Below are positions 32,830-40,467 of a DNA stretch of 64,000 nucleotides, piece by piece (positions within the stretch are counted from its first letter, which is position 1; every line of letters begins with the position of its first letter). This stretch comes from Ga0077530 sp035565975 (GTDB lineage Bacteria; Pseudomonadota; Alphaproteobacteria; Rhizobiales; Hyphomicrobiaceae): the NCBI GenBank assembly GCA_035565975.1, contig DATMRT010000148.1, forward strand, positions 19,213-83,212, read 5' to 3'. The notes below the pieces were generated by a model. It did no database searches. It saw nothing but the letters and a program-made list of their open reading frames with translations, and had not been told where the DNA came from. The position numbers and the translations under genes were made by a program.

Positions 32830-33243
32830 ATGGCTGCTCAAAAAGGCAAGGACCTACTCCTCAAGATCGACACCACCGGCACTGGCTCGTTCTCGACCGT
32901 CGCTGGCCTGCGCTCCCGCTCCATCTCCTTCAACGCCGAGACCGTGGACATCACGCACGCCGAATCCGCCGGCGAATGGCGCGAGCTGCTCGCCGGCGCC
33001 GGCGTCAAGAGCGCCCGCATCGCCGGCGCCGGCATCTTCAAAGACGAGACGTCTGACGCCACCATCCGCGCCTATGTCTTCGACGGCACCATCCGCGAAT
33101 GGCAAATCGTCATTCCCGACTTCGGCACGATCGAAGGCCTCTTCCAGATCACCTCGTTCGAGCTGTCCGGCCGCCACGACGCCGAGGTCGCCTTCGAGAT
33201 CGCGCTCGAGTCCGCCGGTATGCTCACCTTCACTGCGCCATAA
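32830..33243 (+). CDS. GTA major tail protein (g9)
   Basis: 137-aa tail tube subunit of the phage TIGR02126 / TP901-1-like major tail family. It shows KGKDLLLKIDTTGTGSFSTV, LRSRSISFNAETVDITHAES, EWRELLAGAGVKSARIAGAG, and FEIALESAGMLTFTAP at the C-terminus. Such proteins stack as hexameric rings to form the tail conduit. Normal length, no defects seen; 12 bp before g10. Confidence 0.92.
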   Translation: MAAQKGKDLLLKIDTTGTGSFSTVAGLRSRSISFNAETVDITHAESAGEWRELLAGAGVKSARIAGAGIFKDETSDATIRAYVFDGTIREWQIVIPDFGTIEGLFQITSFELSGRHDAEVAFEIALESAGMLTFTAP

Positions 33244-33255
33244 GAGGACCGCCCG

Positions 33256-33657
33256 ATGGCCAACCTACACCGCGGCGAGATCGATGCCGTCCTCGACGGG
33301 CAGCCGCTACGTCTCTGCCTGACACTCGGTGCGCTCGCCGAGCTCGAGTCGACCTTCGGCGATGAGGACATGCTCGCTCTCGCCGAGCGCTTCGGTCGCG
33401 GCCGGCTCAGTGCCCGTGATGCCGTGCGCATCATCGGCGCAGGCCTGCGCGGCGCCGGTCACCAGTTCACCGACGACGCCGTTGCGCGCATGCGCGCAGA
33501 GGGCGGCGCCGCCGGTTTCGTCGATATCGTCTCGCGCCTCCTCAACGCCACCTTCGGCGCTGCCGAGGACGCGCCTATGGCCAAGGCCGTCGAGGCGCCG
33601 GCATCGCCGCCCACCGACGCCGGGAATACCAACGGCCCTTTCCCTGGCGCGACGTAA
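33256..33657 (+). CDS. GTA tail assembly protein (g10)
   Basis: 133-aa protein of the GTA g10 (GTA_gp10) family, the probable first tail-assembly chaperone that covers the tape measure. It reads MANLHRGEIDAVLDGQPLRL, CLTLGALAELESTFGDEDML, then SARDAVRIIGAGLRGAGHQF, with a disordered Pro-rich end. Its stop overlaps the next ATG (TAATG), coupling it to the second chaperone. In lambda-like phages the paired chaperones are produced by frameshift; here they are two overlapping frames. Confidence 0.88.
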   Translation: MANLHRGEIDAVLDGQPLRLCLTLGALAELESTFGDEDMLALAERFGRGRLSARDAVRIIGAGLRGAGHQFTDDAVARMRAEGGAAGFVDIVSRLLNATFGAAEDAPMAKAVEAPASPPTDAGNTNGPFPGAT

Positions 33658-33824
33658 TGCGCATCGGCCTCGGCGTACTGCGTCTCGCGCCAGCCGTTCT
33701 CTGGTCGATGACACCGCGCGAGTTCGCCGCCGCACTCGAGGGCGCTCTTGGTCCGCCGCCAGGTCACGACGCACTCGACCGCACGTCGCTCGCCGGCCTG
33801 ATGGCCCGCTATCCGGACACGTGA
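33657..33824 (+). CDS. GTA tail assembly chaperone, small (g10.1, rcc01693-like)
   Basis: 55 codons overlapping the g10 stop by one base. The translation is MRIGLGVLRLAPAVLWSMTP, then REFAAALEGALGPPPGHDAL and DRTSLAGLMARYPDT. WSMTP-x-EF and the closing LMARYPD are characteristic of the short phage tail assembly chaperone encoded between g10 and g11 in RcGTA. It would assist tape-measure folding. Gene size explains why simple ORF calling misses it. Confidence 0.88.
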   Translation: MRIGLGVLRLAPAVLWSMTPREFAAALEGALGPPPGHDALDRTSLAGLMARYPDT

Positions 33825-33829
33825 GCGGG

Positions 33830-33877
33830 TTCCCCTCCCCTTGTGGGGAGGGGTTAGGGGCCGGGGGATTCCCGCCA
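33830..33877. repeat. C-rich palindromic intergenic repeat, copy C (inside GTA cluster)
   Basis: CCCCTCCCCTTGTGGGGAGG followed by GGTTAGGGGCCGGGGGATTC and CCGCC. It occupies most of the 93-bp gap between g10.1 and the tape measure gene. One C shorter than copy B in the first run and otherwise nearly identical. Confidence 0.8.
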
Positions 33878-33917
33878 GCGTCTGGTGTGGATTTCGCCTC
33901 TCGATAAGGAACACGGG

Positions 33918-34505
33918 ATGCCCGACAACATCGCCGACTGGCAGATCACTATCGCTGCGGATACCAGCAGCCTCCGCAACGAGCTGCAGCGCACGTCCAC
34001 CATCGGCCGCCAGTTCAGCCGCTCGATGATCTCCGCCTTCGAAGGCATCGCCGTGCAGGGACGCTCACTCGGCGATGTTGTCCGCAACCTCGGCCTCAGT
34101 CTTTCGCGCATGGTGCTGAGCACCGCGCTGAAGCCGCTCGACAAAACGGTCGGAAGCCTTCTCGGCAACATCTTCGGCAGCGGCATGGGCCTCGGTTTCG
34201 CCAAGGGCGGCGTCCTGCAACAGGGAACGCCGATCCCATTCGCCAAAGGCGGCGTCATTGCCTCGCCGGTTGCCTTTCCTCTGGCCGGTGGCCGCACTGG
34301 CCTTGCCGGCGAGCGCGGCCCCGAAGCCATCATGCCGCTCACCCGTACTGCAGACGGCCGCCTCGGCGTCGCCACCGCCGGAAGTGCCGCATCGAGCATC
34401 ACCATCAACATCGCGACGCCCGACGTCGAGAGCTTCGCGCGCTCGGAAACCCAGATCGCCGCCCTCGTCGCCCGCGCGCTCGGTCGCGCCGAACGCAATC
34501 TCTAA
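33918..34505 (+). CDS. GTA tail tape measure protein (g11)
   Basis: 195-aa short tape measure, matching the small size of RcGTA g11 and a short tail. It begins DNIADWQITIAADTSSLRNE, continues FEGIAVQGRSLGDVVRNLGL, then a Gly-rich hydrophobic middle (SLLGNIFGSGMGLGFAKGGV). The tape-measure C-terminal motif GERGPEAIMPLTRTADGRLG follows, then SSITINIATPDVESFARSE. ATG 33918 has AAGGA upstream; an earlier start would run into the repeat. Confidence 0.9.
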   Translation: MPDNIADWQITIAADTSSLRNELQRTSTIGRQFSRSMISAFEGIAVQGRSLGDVVRNLGLSLSRMVLSTALKPLDKTVGSLLGNIFGSGMGLGFAKGGVLQQGTPIPFAKGGVIASPVAFPLAGGRTGLAGERGPEAIMPLTRTADGRLGVATAGSAASSITINIATPDVESFARSETQIAALVARALGRAERNL

Positions 34506-34520
34506 CGCCAGGCGCGCTCC

Positions 34521-35159
34521 ATGAGCTTCCACGAGATCCGCTTCCCGACCGCCATCTCGCGTGGCGCCTCCGGAGGCCCTGAGCGACGCACGGACGTCGT
34601 CGTTCTCGGCTCAGGCCACGAGGAGCGCAACAGCCGCTGGGCGGACTCGCGGCGCAGCTACAATGCCGGCTACGGCATCAAGACGCTCGACGATCTTCAC
34701 GCTGTCATTGCCTTCTTCGAGGAACGGCGTGGTCGCCTCTATGGCTTTCGCTGGAAGGATCACGCCGACTTCCGCTCCTGTCCGCCCTCCGGAACGCCGA
34801 CCGCACTCGACCAGACGCTCGGCGTCGGCGACGGTGAGACCGCCGCCTTTCAGCTTGCCAAGCGCTACGGCGCCGCGCACGCGCCCTGGTCGCGCCGTAT
34901 CACCAAGCCCGTTGCCGGTACCCTCCTCGTCGCTGTTGATGGAACCCCCCTCCCCGTCGGCACGGCCGTCGCAGTCGATACCGCCACTGGTCTTCTCACC
35001 TTCGCGCCCGAGCACGTTCCCAGTGAGGGCGCCGTCATCACCGCCGGCTTCGAGTTCGACGTTCCCGTCCGCTTCGATACGGACAAGCTCGAGGTGAGCC
35101 TTCAAGGCTTCTCTCACGGCGCCATTCCGTCGATCCCGATCGTGGAGATCCGTCTATGA
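34521..35159 (+). CDS. GTA distal tail protein, DUF2460 (g12)
   Basis: 212-aa protein of the DUF2460/TIGR02217 family that forms the distal tail ring. Opening MSFHEIRFPTAISRGASGGP, then RTDVVVLGSGHEERNSRWAD, LDDLHAVIAFFEERRGRLYG and FRWKDHADFRSC are diagnostic. The end has GFEFDVPVRFDTDKLEVSL. It overlaps g13 by 4 bp (ATGA). Confidence 0.93.
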   Translation: MSFHEIRFPTAISRGASGGPERRTDVVVLGSGHEERNSRWADSRRSYNAGYGIKTLDDLHAVIAFFEERRGRLYGFRWKDHADFRSCPPSGTPTALDQTLGVGDGETAAFQLAKRYGAAHAPWSRRITKPVAGTLLVAVDGTPLPVGTAVAVDTATGLLTFAPEHVPSEGAVITAGFEFDVPVRFDTDKLEVSLQGFSHGAIPSIPIVEIRL

Positions 35160-36058
35160 AACAGCTCGACGACGCGCTTGCCGCGCATCTCCAGTCCGGC
35201 GCCACGACGCTCTGCTGGTGCTGGCGCCTCACCCGGCGCGATGGGACAAAGCTCGGCTTCACCGATCACGACCGCGATCTCGCGTTCGACGACACGATCT
35301 TCGAGGCCGCCAGCGGCTTCACCGCCAGCGAGATCCGTGATCAGGTTGGCTTGAGCGTCGACAACCTCGAGGTGACCGGTGCTCTCATCTCCGACCGGCT
35401 CTCCGAGATCGCGCTGGCTGCCGGCGACTTCGACGATGCCGCCATCGAGATCTTCCGCGTCAACTGGCAGGACACCAGCCAGCGTGTCCTCATGCGCTCG
35501 GGCTCGCTCGGCGAGGTGCGCCGCACGGGCACGGCGTTCAGCGCCGAGGTTCGCGGCCTTGCGCACTACCTCCAGCAGCCGAAGGGTCGGCTCTTCCAGT
35601 ACACATGCGACGCCGACCTCGGCGACACCCACTGCAGCGTCGACCTGACGTCGCCGGCTTACCGCGCCGACGCCACCGTCCTCGCGATCACCGGCACACG
35701 TCGCCTCGTGGCTCATGGCCTCGATGACTACGACTCCGGCTGGTTCACGCGCGGCATCCTCGCCTTCACATCGGGCGCCAACGCTGGCCGCGCCATGGAG
35801 ATCAAGAGCCACACGCACCGCGGCGGCCTGGTCGAGATCGAGCTCTGGCAACCCATGGGCGAGCCGATCGCCGTCGGCGATGCATTCACCGCGACCGTCG
35901 GGTGCGACAAGCGCCTCGACACCTGCGTTGCGCGTTTCGCTAACGCGATCAACTACCGCGGCTTCCCGCACATGCCCGGCAACGACTTCATCACTGCCGT
36001 GGCTCAGCCCGGCAGCACGCCGCGCCCCGCAGGCAGCGCTGCCGAAATCGGAGGCTGA
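35156..36058 (+). CDS. GTA baseplate hub protein, DUF2163 (g13)
   Basis: 300-aa hub protein (DUF2163/TIGR02218). It has TTLCWCWRLTRRDGTKLGFT, DHDRDLAFDDTIFEAASGFT, SGSLGEVRRTGTAFSAEVRG, LQQPKGRLFQYTCDADLGD, then CDKRLDTCVARFANAINYRG and FPHMPGNDF. The conserved cysteines (CDADLGDTHC; CDKRLDTC) match the iron-sulfur cluster-binding Cys pattern reported for the RcGTA hub. g14 starts 4 bp later. Confidence 0.93.
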   Translation: MKQLDDALAAHLQSGATTLCWCWRLTRRDGTKLGFTDHDRDLAFDDTIFEAASGFTASEIRDQVGLSVDNLEVTGALISDRLSEIALAAGDFDDAAIEIFRVNWQDTSQRVLMRSGSLGEVRRTGTAFSAEVRGLAHYLQQPKGRLFQYTCDADLGDTHCSVDLTSPAYRADATVLAITGTRRLVAHGLDDYDSGWFTRGILAFTSGANAGRAMEIKSHTHRGGLVEIELWQPMGEPIAVGDAFTATVGCDKRLDTCVARFANAINYRGFPHMPGNDFITAVAQPGSTPRPAGSAAEIGG

Positions 36059-36062
36059 TCTC

Positions 36063-36500
36063 GTGGGCTATTCGCGCGAAGACATCGTCGCCGAGGCGCG
36101 GCGCTGGCTCGGCACGCCCTATCATCATCAGGCGAGCGTCTGCGGCATCGGCACCGACTGCCTCGGCCTCGTGCGCGGCATATGGCGCGCGCTGCATGGC
36201 GTCGAATCCGAGACCGTTCCCGCCTACTCGCGCGACTGGGCCGAGGCAACAGGCGCCGAGACCATGCTCGCCGCCGCCCGTCGCCATCTGATCGAGTGCG
36301 AGCGCGACTTTATCGCCGCTGGCGACGTGCTCATCTTCCGCTACCGCACCCACGCCGTCGCCAAGCACGTCGGCATTCTCTCCGGCCCTGCGTCGATGAT
36401 CCACGCCATCGAGGGCCGCGCGGTCGCCGAAGTGCCGTTTGGTCAGTGGTGGCGCCGCCACCTCGCTGCCGCCTTCTCTTTTCCCGGGATCGACTCCTGA
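36063..36500 (+). CDS. GTA NlpC/P60 peptidase (g14)
   Basis: 145-aa cell-wall peptidase located at the GTA tail tip that opens recipient peptidoglycan (family TIGR02219). The start is GTG 36063 (VGYSREDIVAEARRWLGTPY); the longer frame from 35715 is a shadow of g13. The catalytic Cys is in GIGTDCLGLVRGIW and the His in VAKHVGILSG. It ends PFGQWWRRHLAAAFSFPG. The stop overlaps the g15 start (TGATG). Confidence 0.93.
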   Translation: MGYSREDIVAEARRWLGTPYHHQASVCGIGTDCLGLVRGIWRALHGVESETVPAYSRDWAEATGAETMLAAARRHLIECERDFIAAGDVLIFRYRTHAVAKHVGILSGPASMIHAIEGRAVAEVPFGQWWRRHLAAAFSFPGIDS

Positions 36501-39500
36501 TGGCCACGCTTGCTCTCGCAGTTGCTGGTGCGGCCGTCGGTTCGGCCTTGCTGCCGACCGGCATCACCGTGCTCGGCGCGACGTTTACCGGCGCCATGAT
36601 CGGCGGCCAGGTAGGCGCCCTCGCCGGGAGTTACGTCGATCAGGCACTTCTCGGCGGCTCGGGGCAGTCTCGCGCACGCGGCGGCCCCCGCCTCGACGAT
36701 CTCCGCGTCACGGCTTCGACCGAAGGCGCGGCTGTCCCTCGCGTCATCGGCCGCGCGCGCCTCGGCGGCCAGGTCATCTGGGCCTCCTCGCTCGAGGAGG
36801 AAGTCATCAAGAACAGCAGCGGTGGTGGCAAGGGTGCCTCCGGCGGCAGCGCGAGCACGCGCAGCTATCGCTACTACGCCAACTTCGCCGTTGCGCTCAG
36901 CGAGGGCACAATCACGTCCATCGGTCGCGTGTGGGCGGACAGCAAGGAGCTGGACCTCACGCAGATCACCTGGCGCCTTCACACCGGCACGGAGGACCAG
37001 CCACCGGACGATCTCATCGTCGCGCACCTCGGCGCCGCCAACGCACCCGCCTATCGCGGCATTGCCTACGTCGTCTTCGAGCGCCTTTTGCTCGAGCCCT
37101 ATGGCAATCGCCTGCCGCAGCTCTCCTTCGAAGTCTTCCGCGCCGTCGATCCTTTCGAACAGAGCGTTCGCGCCGTCGTGATGATCCCGGGCTCGGGCGA
37201 ATTCGTCTACGCAACGACCCCCGTCACGCGCCGTGTCGGCCCCGGCCAGACCGAGACGGAGAACGCGCATACCCTCCAGGGCGATTCCGACTGGAGCGTC
37301 TCGCTCGATCAGCTTGCCGCCACCCTGCCAAACGTCGGCGCCGTCTCGCTCGTCGTGAGCTGGTTCGGCACGGACCTTCGCGCAGAGCACTGCGAAATTC
37401 GCCCCGCCGTCGACAACGACGACAAGAGCACGAGCCCGCTTTCATGGCGCGTCGCCGGCCTCACGCGCAGTACCGCACCGTTGATCAGCCGCCACGACGG
37501 CCGACCCGCCTACGGCGGCACACCGTCCGATCAGACCGTCATCGCCGCCATCCAGGATCTCAAGGCGCGCGGACATAAGGTGACGCTCAACCCGTTCATC
37601 CTCATGGACGTGCCCGCCGACAATACGCGTCCCGATCCCTATGATCCCGACCGCCTGCAGCCCGCCTATCCTTGGCGCGGCCGCATCACGGTTCATCCTG
37701 CACCGGCGGTCGAGGGCTCGCCGGACAAAACCACCGCCGCCGCCAGCCAGATCGCCGCATTCGTCGGCGCGACGGAACCGCATCACTTCTCTACCAGCGG
37801 CCAGCAGGTCAACTACACCGGCCCCGCCGAGTGGTCCTTCCGCCGGATGATCCTGCACTACGCGCATCTCGCGGCGGCAGCCGGCGGCGTCGACGGATTC
37901 ATTCTCTGCTCGGAGCTTCGCGGCCTCACGCAATCGCGCGACTCCGCTTCCACATATCCGTTCGTCGCGGCGCTCGCGGCACTCGCCGCCGATGTCCGCG
38001 CCATCCTCGGCTCCGAGACGAAGATCACCTACGGCGCCGACTGGTCGGAGTACTTCGGCCATCATCCGAACGACGGCAGCGGCGACGTCTTCTTCCATCT
38101 CGATCCGCTGTGGGCATCCTCCGACATCGATGCCATCGGCATCGACGCCTACTGGCCGCTTGCCGATTGGCGCGATGGTCGTGACCACGCGGACTGGATC
38201 GCGGGTCGGCGCATGCAGCACGATCTGCGCTACCTCAAATCCAACATCCACGGCGGCGAGGGCTATGACTGGTACTACGCCAGCGATGCCGATCGCGATC
38301 TCCAGGTGCGTACGCCGATTACCGACGCGCACGCCGGCAAGCCCTGGGTCTTCCGCTTCAAGGACATTCGCTCATGGTGGGACAGCGCGCACTTCGATCG
38401 CCCCGGCGGCATTGAGAGCGCCACGCCGACCGCCTGGATTCCCCAATCCAAGCCCTTCTGGCTCACGGAGATCGGCTGCCCCGCCATCGACAAAGGCGCG
38501 AACCAGCCGAACGTCTTCGTCGATCCAAAGAGCGGCGAGAGCGCGCGCCCCTACTACTCGACCGGCACCCGCGACGACCTCATTCAGCGCCTCTATTTGC
38601 GCGCATGGATCGAGGGCCTCGATCCCTCGCACGCCGGCTATATCGAAAATGCCAATCCGACTTCGGCGCTCTATGGCGCGCCGATGATCGACCTCGACAA
38701 CATCTATGTCTACGCCTGGGACGCGCGGCCCTATCCCGCCTTCCCCAACAACCGGCTCGCCTGGGGCGATGGCGAGAACTGGCGGCATGGCCATTGGCTC
38801 AATGGCCGCATTGCCAGTCAGCCACTCGATGCCGCGGTCGGTGACATTCTCAGCGCCCACGGCTTCGCGCGCATCGACGCCGACGCTCTCGTCGGCGTGG
38901 TTCCGGGCTACGTCATCGACCAGATCATGTCGGCGCGCGAGGCTCTGCAGCCCCTCGAGCTCGCCTATTTCTTCGACTCGATCGAGAGCGGCGGCCGCAT
39001 CGTCTTCCGCCATCGCGGCATCGACCCGCCCGCACTTGCGCTGAGCCCCGACACGACCGCCGAGCTCAAACCCGGCGCGGAGCTCATCACTCTCGTGCGC
39101 GCCCAAGAGACGGACCTGCCGGCTTCCGCCCGCATCTCCTATGCTTCGTCCGAGCGCGACTATCGCCGCGCCGTTGCCGAAGCCCGCCGCCTCGTCGGTG
39201 CCAGCGGCCGCGTCTCGCTCGCCGAGCTTGCAATAGTCATGGAGGCCGATCAGGCCGCGCAGATTGCGGAGAGCTGGCTCTTCGAAACCTGGGCCGCACG
39301 TGAGCGGGCACAGTTCGCGCTGCCGCCGAGCAGCATCGTCCTCGAGCCCGGCGATATCGTCGCGCTCGATGGGCCAGGAGATGACCGTCTCTTCCGCATC
39401 ACCGAAATCGGCGACCACGGCGCACGAGAGATCGAGGCGATCCGAATCGAGCCTGAGGTCTATGCGCCGGTTGCGGCGGCGCCGCGCGATGCAGATCCGC

Positions 39501-40447
39501 CGCTCGTCAGCCTTGCTGGCCAACCAACAGCCGCCTTCCTCGATCTGCCGCTGCTGCTCGGCAATGAACCGCCCGATGCCGGCTACTTCGCCGCACTGAT
39601 GCGGCCCTGGCCCGGCGCCGTCGCGCTCTACAGCTCGCCCGATACCTCGGGCTTCACGCTGCGCGCCCTCGCCCCCGAGCCCGCCACTATGGGCGTGACC
39701 CTCGACGCCTTGCCTCCGGGTCCGCCGAGTCGCTTCGACAAGGCTGCGACCCCCCGCGTTCAGCTCGATTTTGGCGCTCTCTTATCCGTCAGCGATCTCG
39801 CGCTCTTCTCCGGCGCCAACGCCGCCGCCATCGAGCACGCGCCCGGCCGCTGGGAGATCATCCAGTTCCGCGACGCAACGCTCGTCGCGCCCGCAACCTA
39901 CGCCCTCTCCACGCTCATACGCGGACAGCAGGGCACTGAAGGCTTGAGCGATATGCCGCTGCCCGCCGGCGCGCGTTTCGTTCTCCTCGATTCCGCGCTC
40001 ATGAGACTCGACCTCGCGCCGGCCGAGATCGGCCTGCCGCTCAACTGGCGCTTCGGCCCTTCGAATCGCGATATCGGCGCACCGTCCTACGACATGGCCG
40101 TCCACGCCTTTGCCGGTATCGGGCATCGCCCGTTTGCACCGACGCACGTCCGCAGCCACCGGGACGAGGACGGCCTTCACATCAGTTGGATCCGCCGCAC
40201 GCGCATTGGCGGCGACAGTTGGGACGGCGCCGAGGTTCCGCTCGGCGAAGCAAGCGAACGCTACGAGATCGATGTCCTCGACGGCGACGCCGTCGTCCGC
40301 ACCCTCACTGCCTCAGATCCATCGACGCTCTACACCGCCGCGGATCAGGCCGCCGACTTCGGCATGCCGCCGGTCGCGATCACCATCCGCATCTGCCAGC
40401 TCAGCGAGAGCCATGGCCGCGGCAACGCCGTCACTGCCGTCCTCTAA
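36500..40447 (+). CDS. GTA TIM-barrel baseplate / megatron protein (g15)
   Basis: 1,315-aa tail-tip protein, similar in length to RcGTA g15. The hydrophobic glycine-rich N-terminus (TGITVLGATFTGAMIGGQVG, AGSYVDQALLGG) is followed by the glycohydrolase-like TIM-barrel domain (about 400-760; for example MILHYAHLAAAAGGVDGFIL, TYGADWSEYFGHHPNDGSG, DIDAIGIDAYWPLADWRDG, FWLTEIGCPAIDKGANQPN). The phage tail domain (about 780-950) and a C-terminal receptor-binding region come next (AFAGIGHRPFAPTHVRSHRD). The protein spans the baseplate and probably contacts the recipient. The start at 36500 is fixed by homology and by overlap with g14; the upstream frame to 36182 is spurious. Confidence 0.93.
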   Translation: MATLALAVAGAAVGSALLPTGITVLGATFTGAMIGGQVGALAGSYVDQALLGGSGQSRARGGPRLDDLRVTASTEGAAVPRVIGRARLGGQVIWASSLEEEVIKNSSGGGKGASGGSASTRSYRYYANFAVALSEGTITSIGRVWADSKELDLTQITWRLHTGTEDQPPDDLIVAHLGAANAPAYRGIAYVVFERLLLEPYGNRLPQLSFEVFRAVDPFEQSVRAVVMIPGSGEFVYATTPVTRRVGPGQTETENAHTLQGDSDWSVSLDQLAATLPNVGAVSLVVSWFGTDLRAEHCEIRPAVDNDDKSTSPLSWRVAGLTRSTAPLISRHDGRPAYGGTPSDQTVIAAIQDLKARGHKVTLNPFILMDVPADNTRPDPYDPDRLQPAYPWRGRITVHPAPAVEGSPDKTTAAASQIAAFVGATEPHHFSTSGQQVNYTGPAEWSFRRMILHYAHLAAAAGGVDGFILCSELRGLTQSRDSASTYPFVAALAALAADVRAILGSETKITYGADWSEYFGHHPNDGSGDVFFHLDPLWASSDIDAIGIDAYWPLADWRDGRDHADWIAGRRMQHDLRYLKSNIHGGEGYDWYYASDADRDLQVRTPITDAHAGKPWVFRFKDIRSWWDSAHFDRPGGIESATPTAWIPQSKPFWLTEIGCPAIDKGANQPNVFVDPKSGESARPYYSTGTRDDLIQRLYLRAWIEGLDPSHAGYIENANPTSALYGAPMIDLDNIYVYAWDARPYPAFPNNRLAWGDGENWRHGHWLNGRIASQPLDAAVGDILSAHGFARIDADALVGVVPGYVIDQIMSAREALQPLELAYFFDSIESGGRIVFRHRGIDPPALALSPDTTAELKPGAELITLVRAQETDLPASARISYASSERDYRRAVAEARRLVGASGRVSLAELAIVMEADQAAQIAESWLFETWAARERAQFALPPSSIVLEPGDIVALDGPGDDRLFRITEIGDHGAREIEAIRIEPEVYAPVAAAPRDADPPLVSLAGQPTAAFLDLPLLLGNEPPDAGYFAALMRPWPGAVALYSSPDTSGFTLRALAPEPATMGVTLDALPPGPPSRFDKAATPRVQLDFGALLSVSDLALFSGANAAAIEHAPGRWEIIQFRDATLVAPATYALSTLIRGQQGTEGLSDMPLPAGARFVLLDSALMRLDLAPAEIGLPLNWRFGPSNRDIGAPSYDMAVHAFAGIGHRPFAPTHVRSHRDEDGLHISWIRRTRIGGDSWDGAEVPLGEASERYEIDVLDGDAVVRTLTASDPSTLYTAADQAADFGMPPVAITIRICQLSESHGRGNAVTAVL

Positions 40448-40467
40448 TCCGCCCAACGGAGCTTTAC

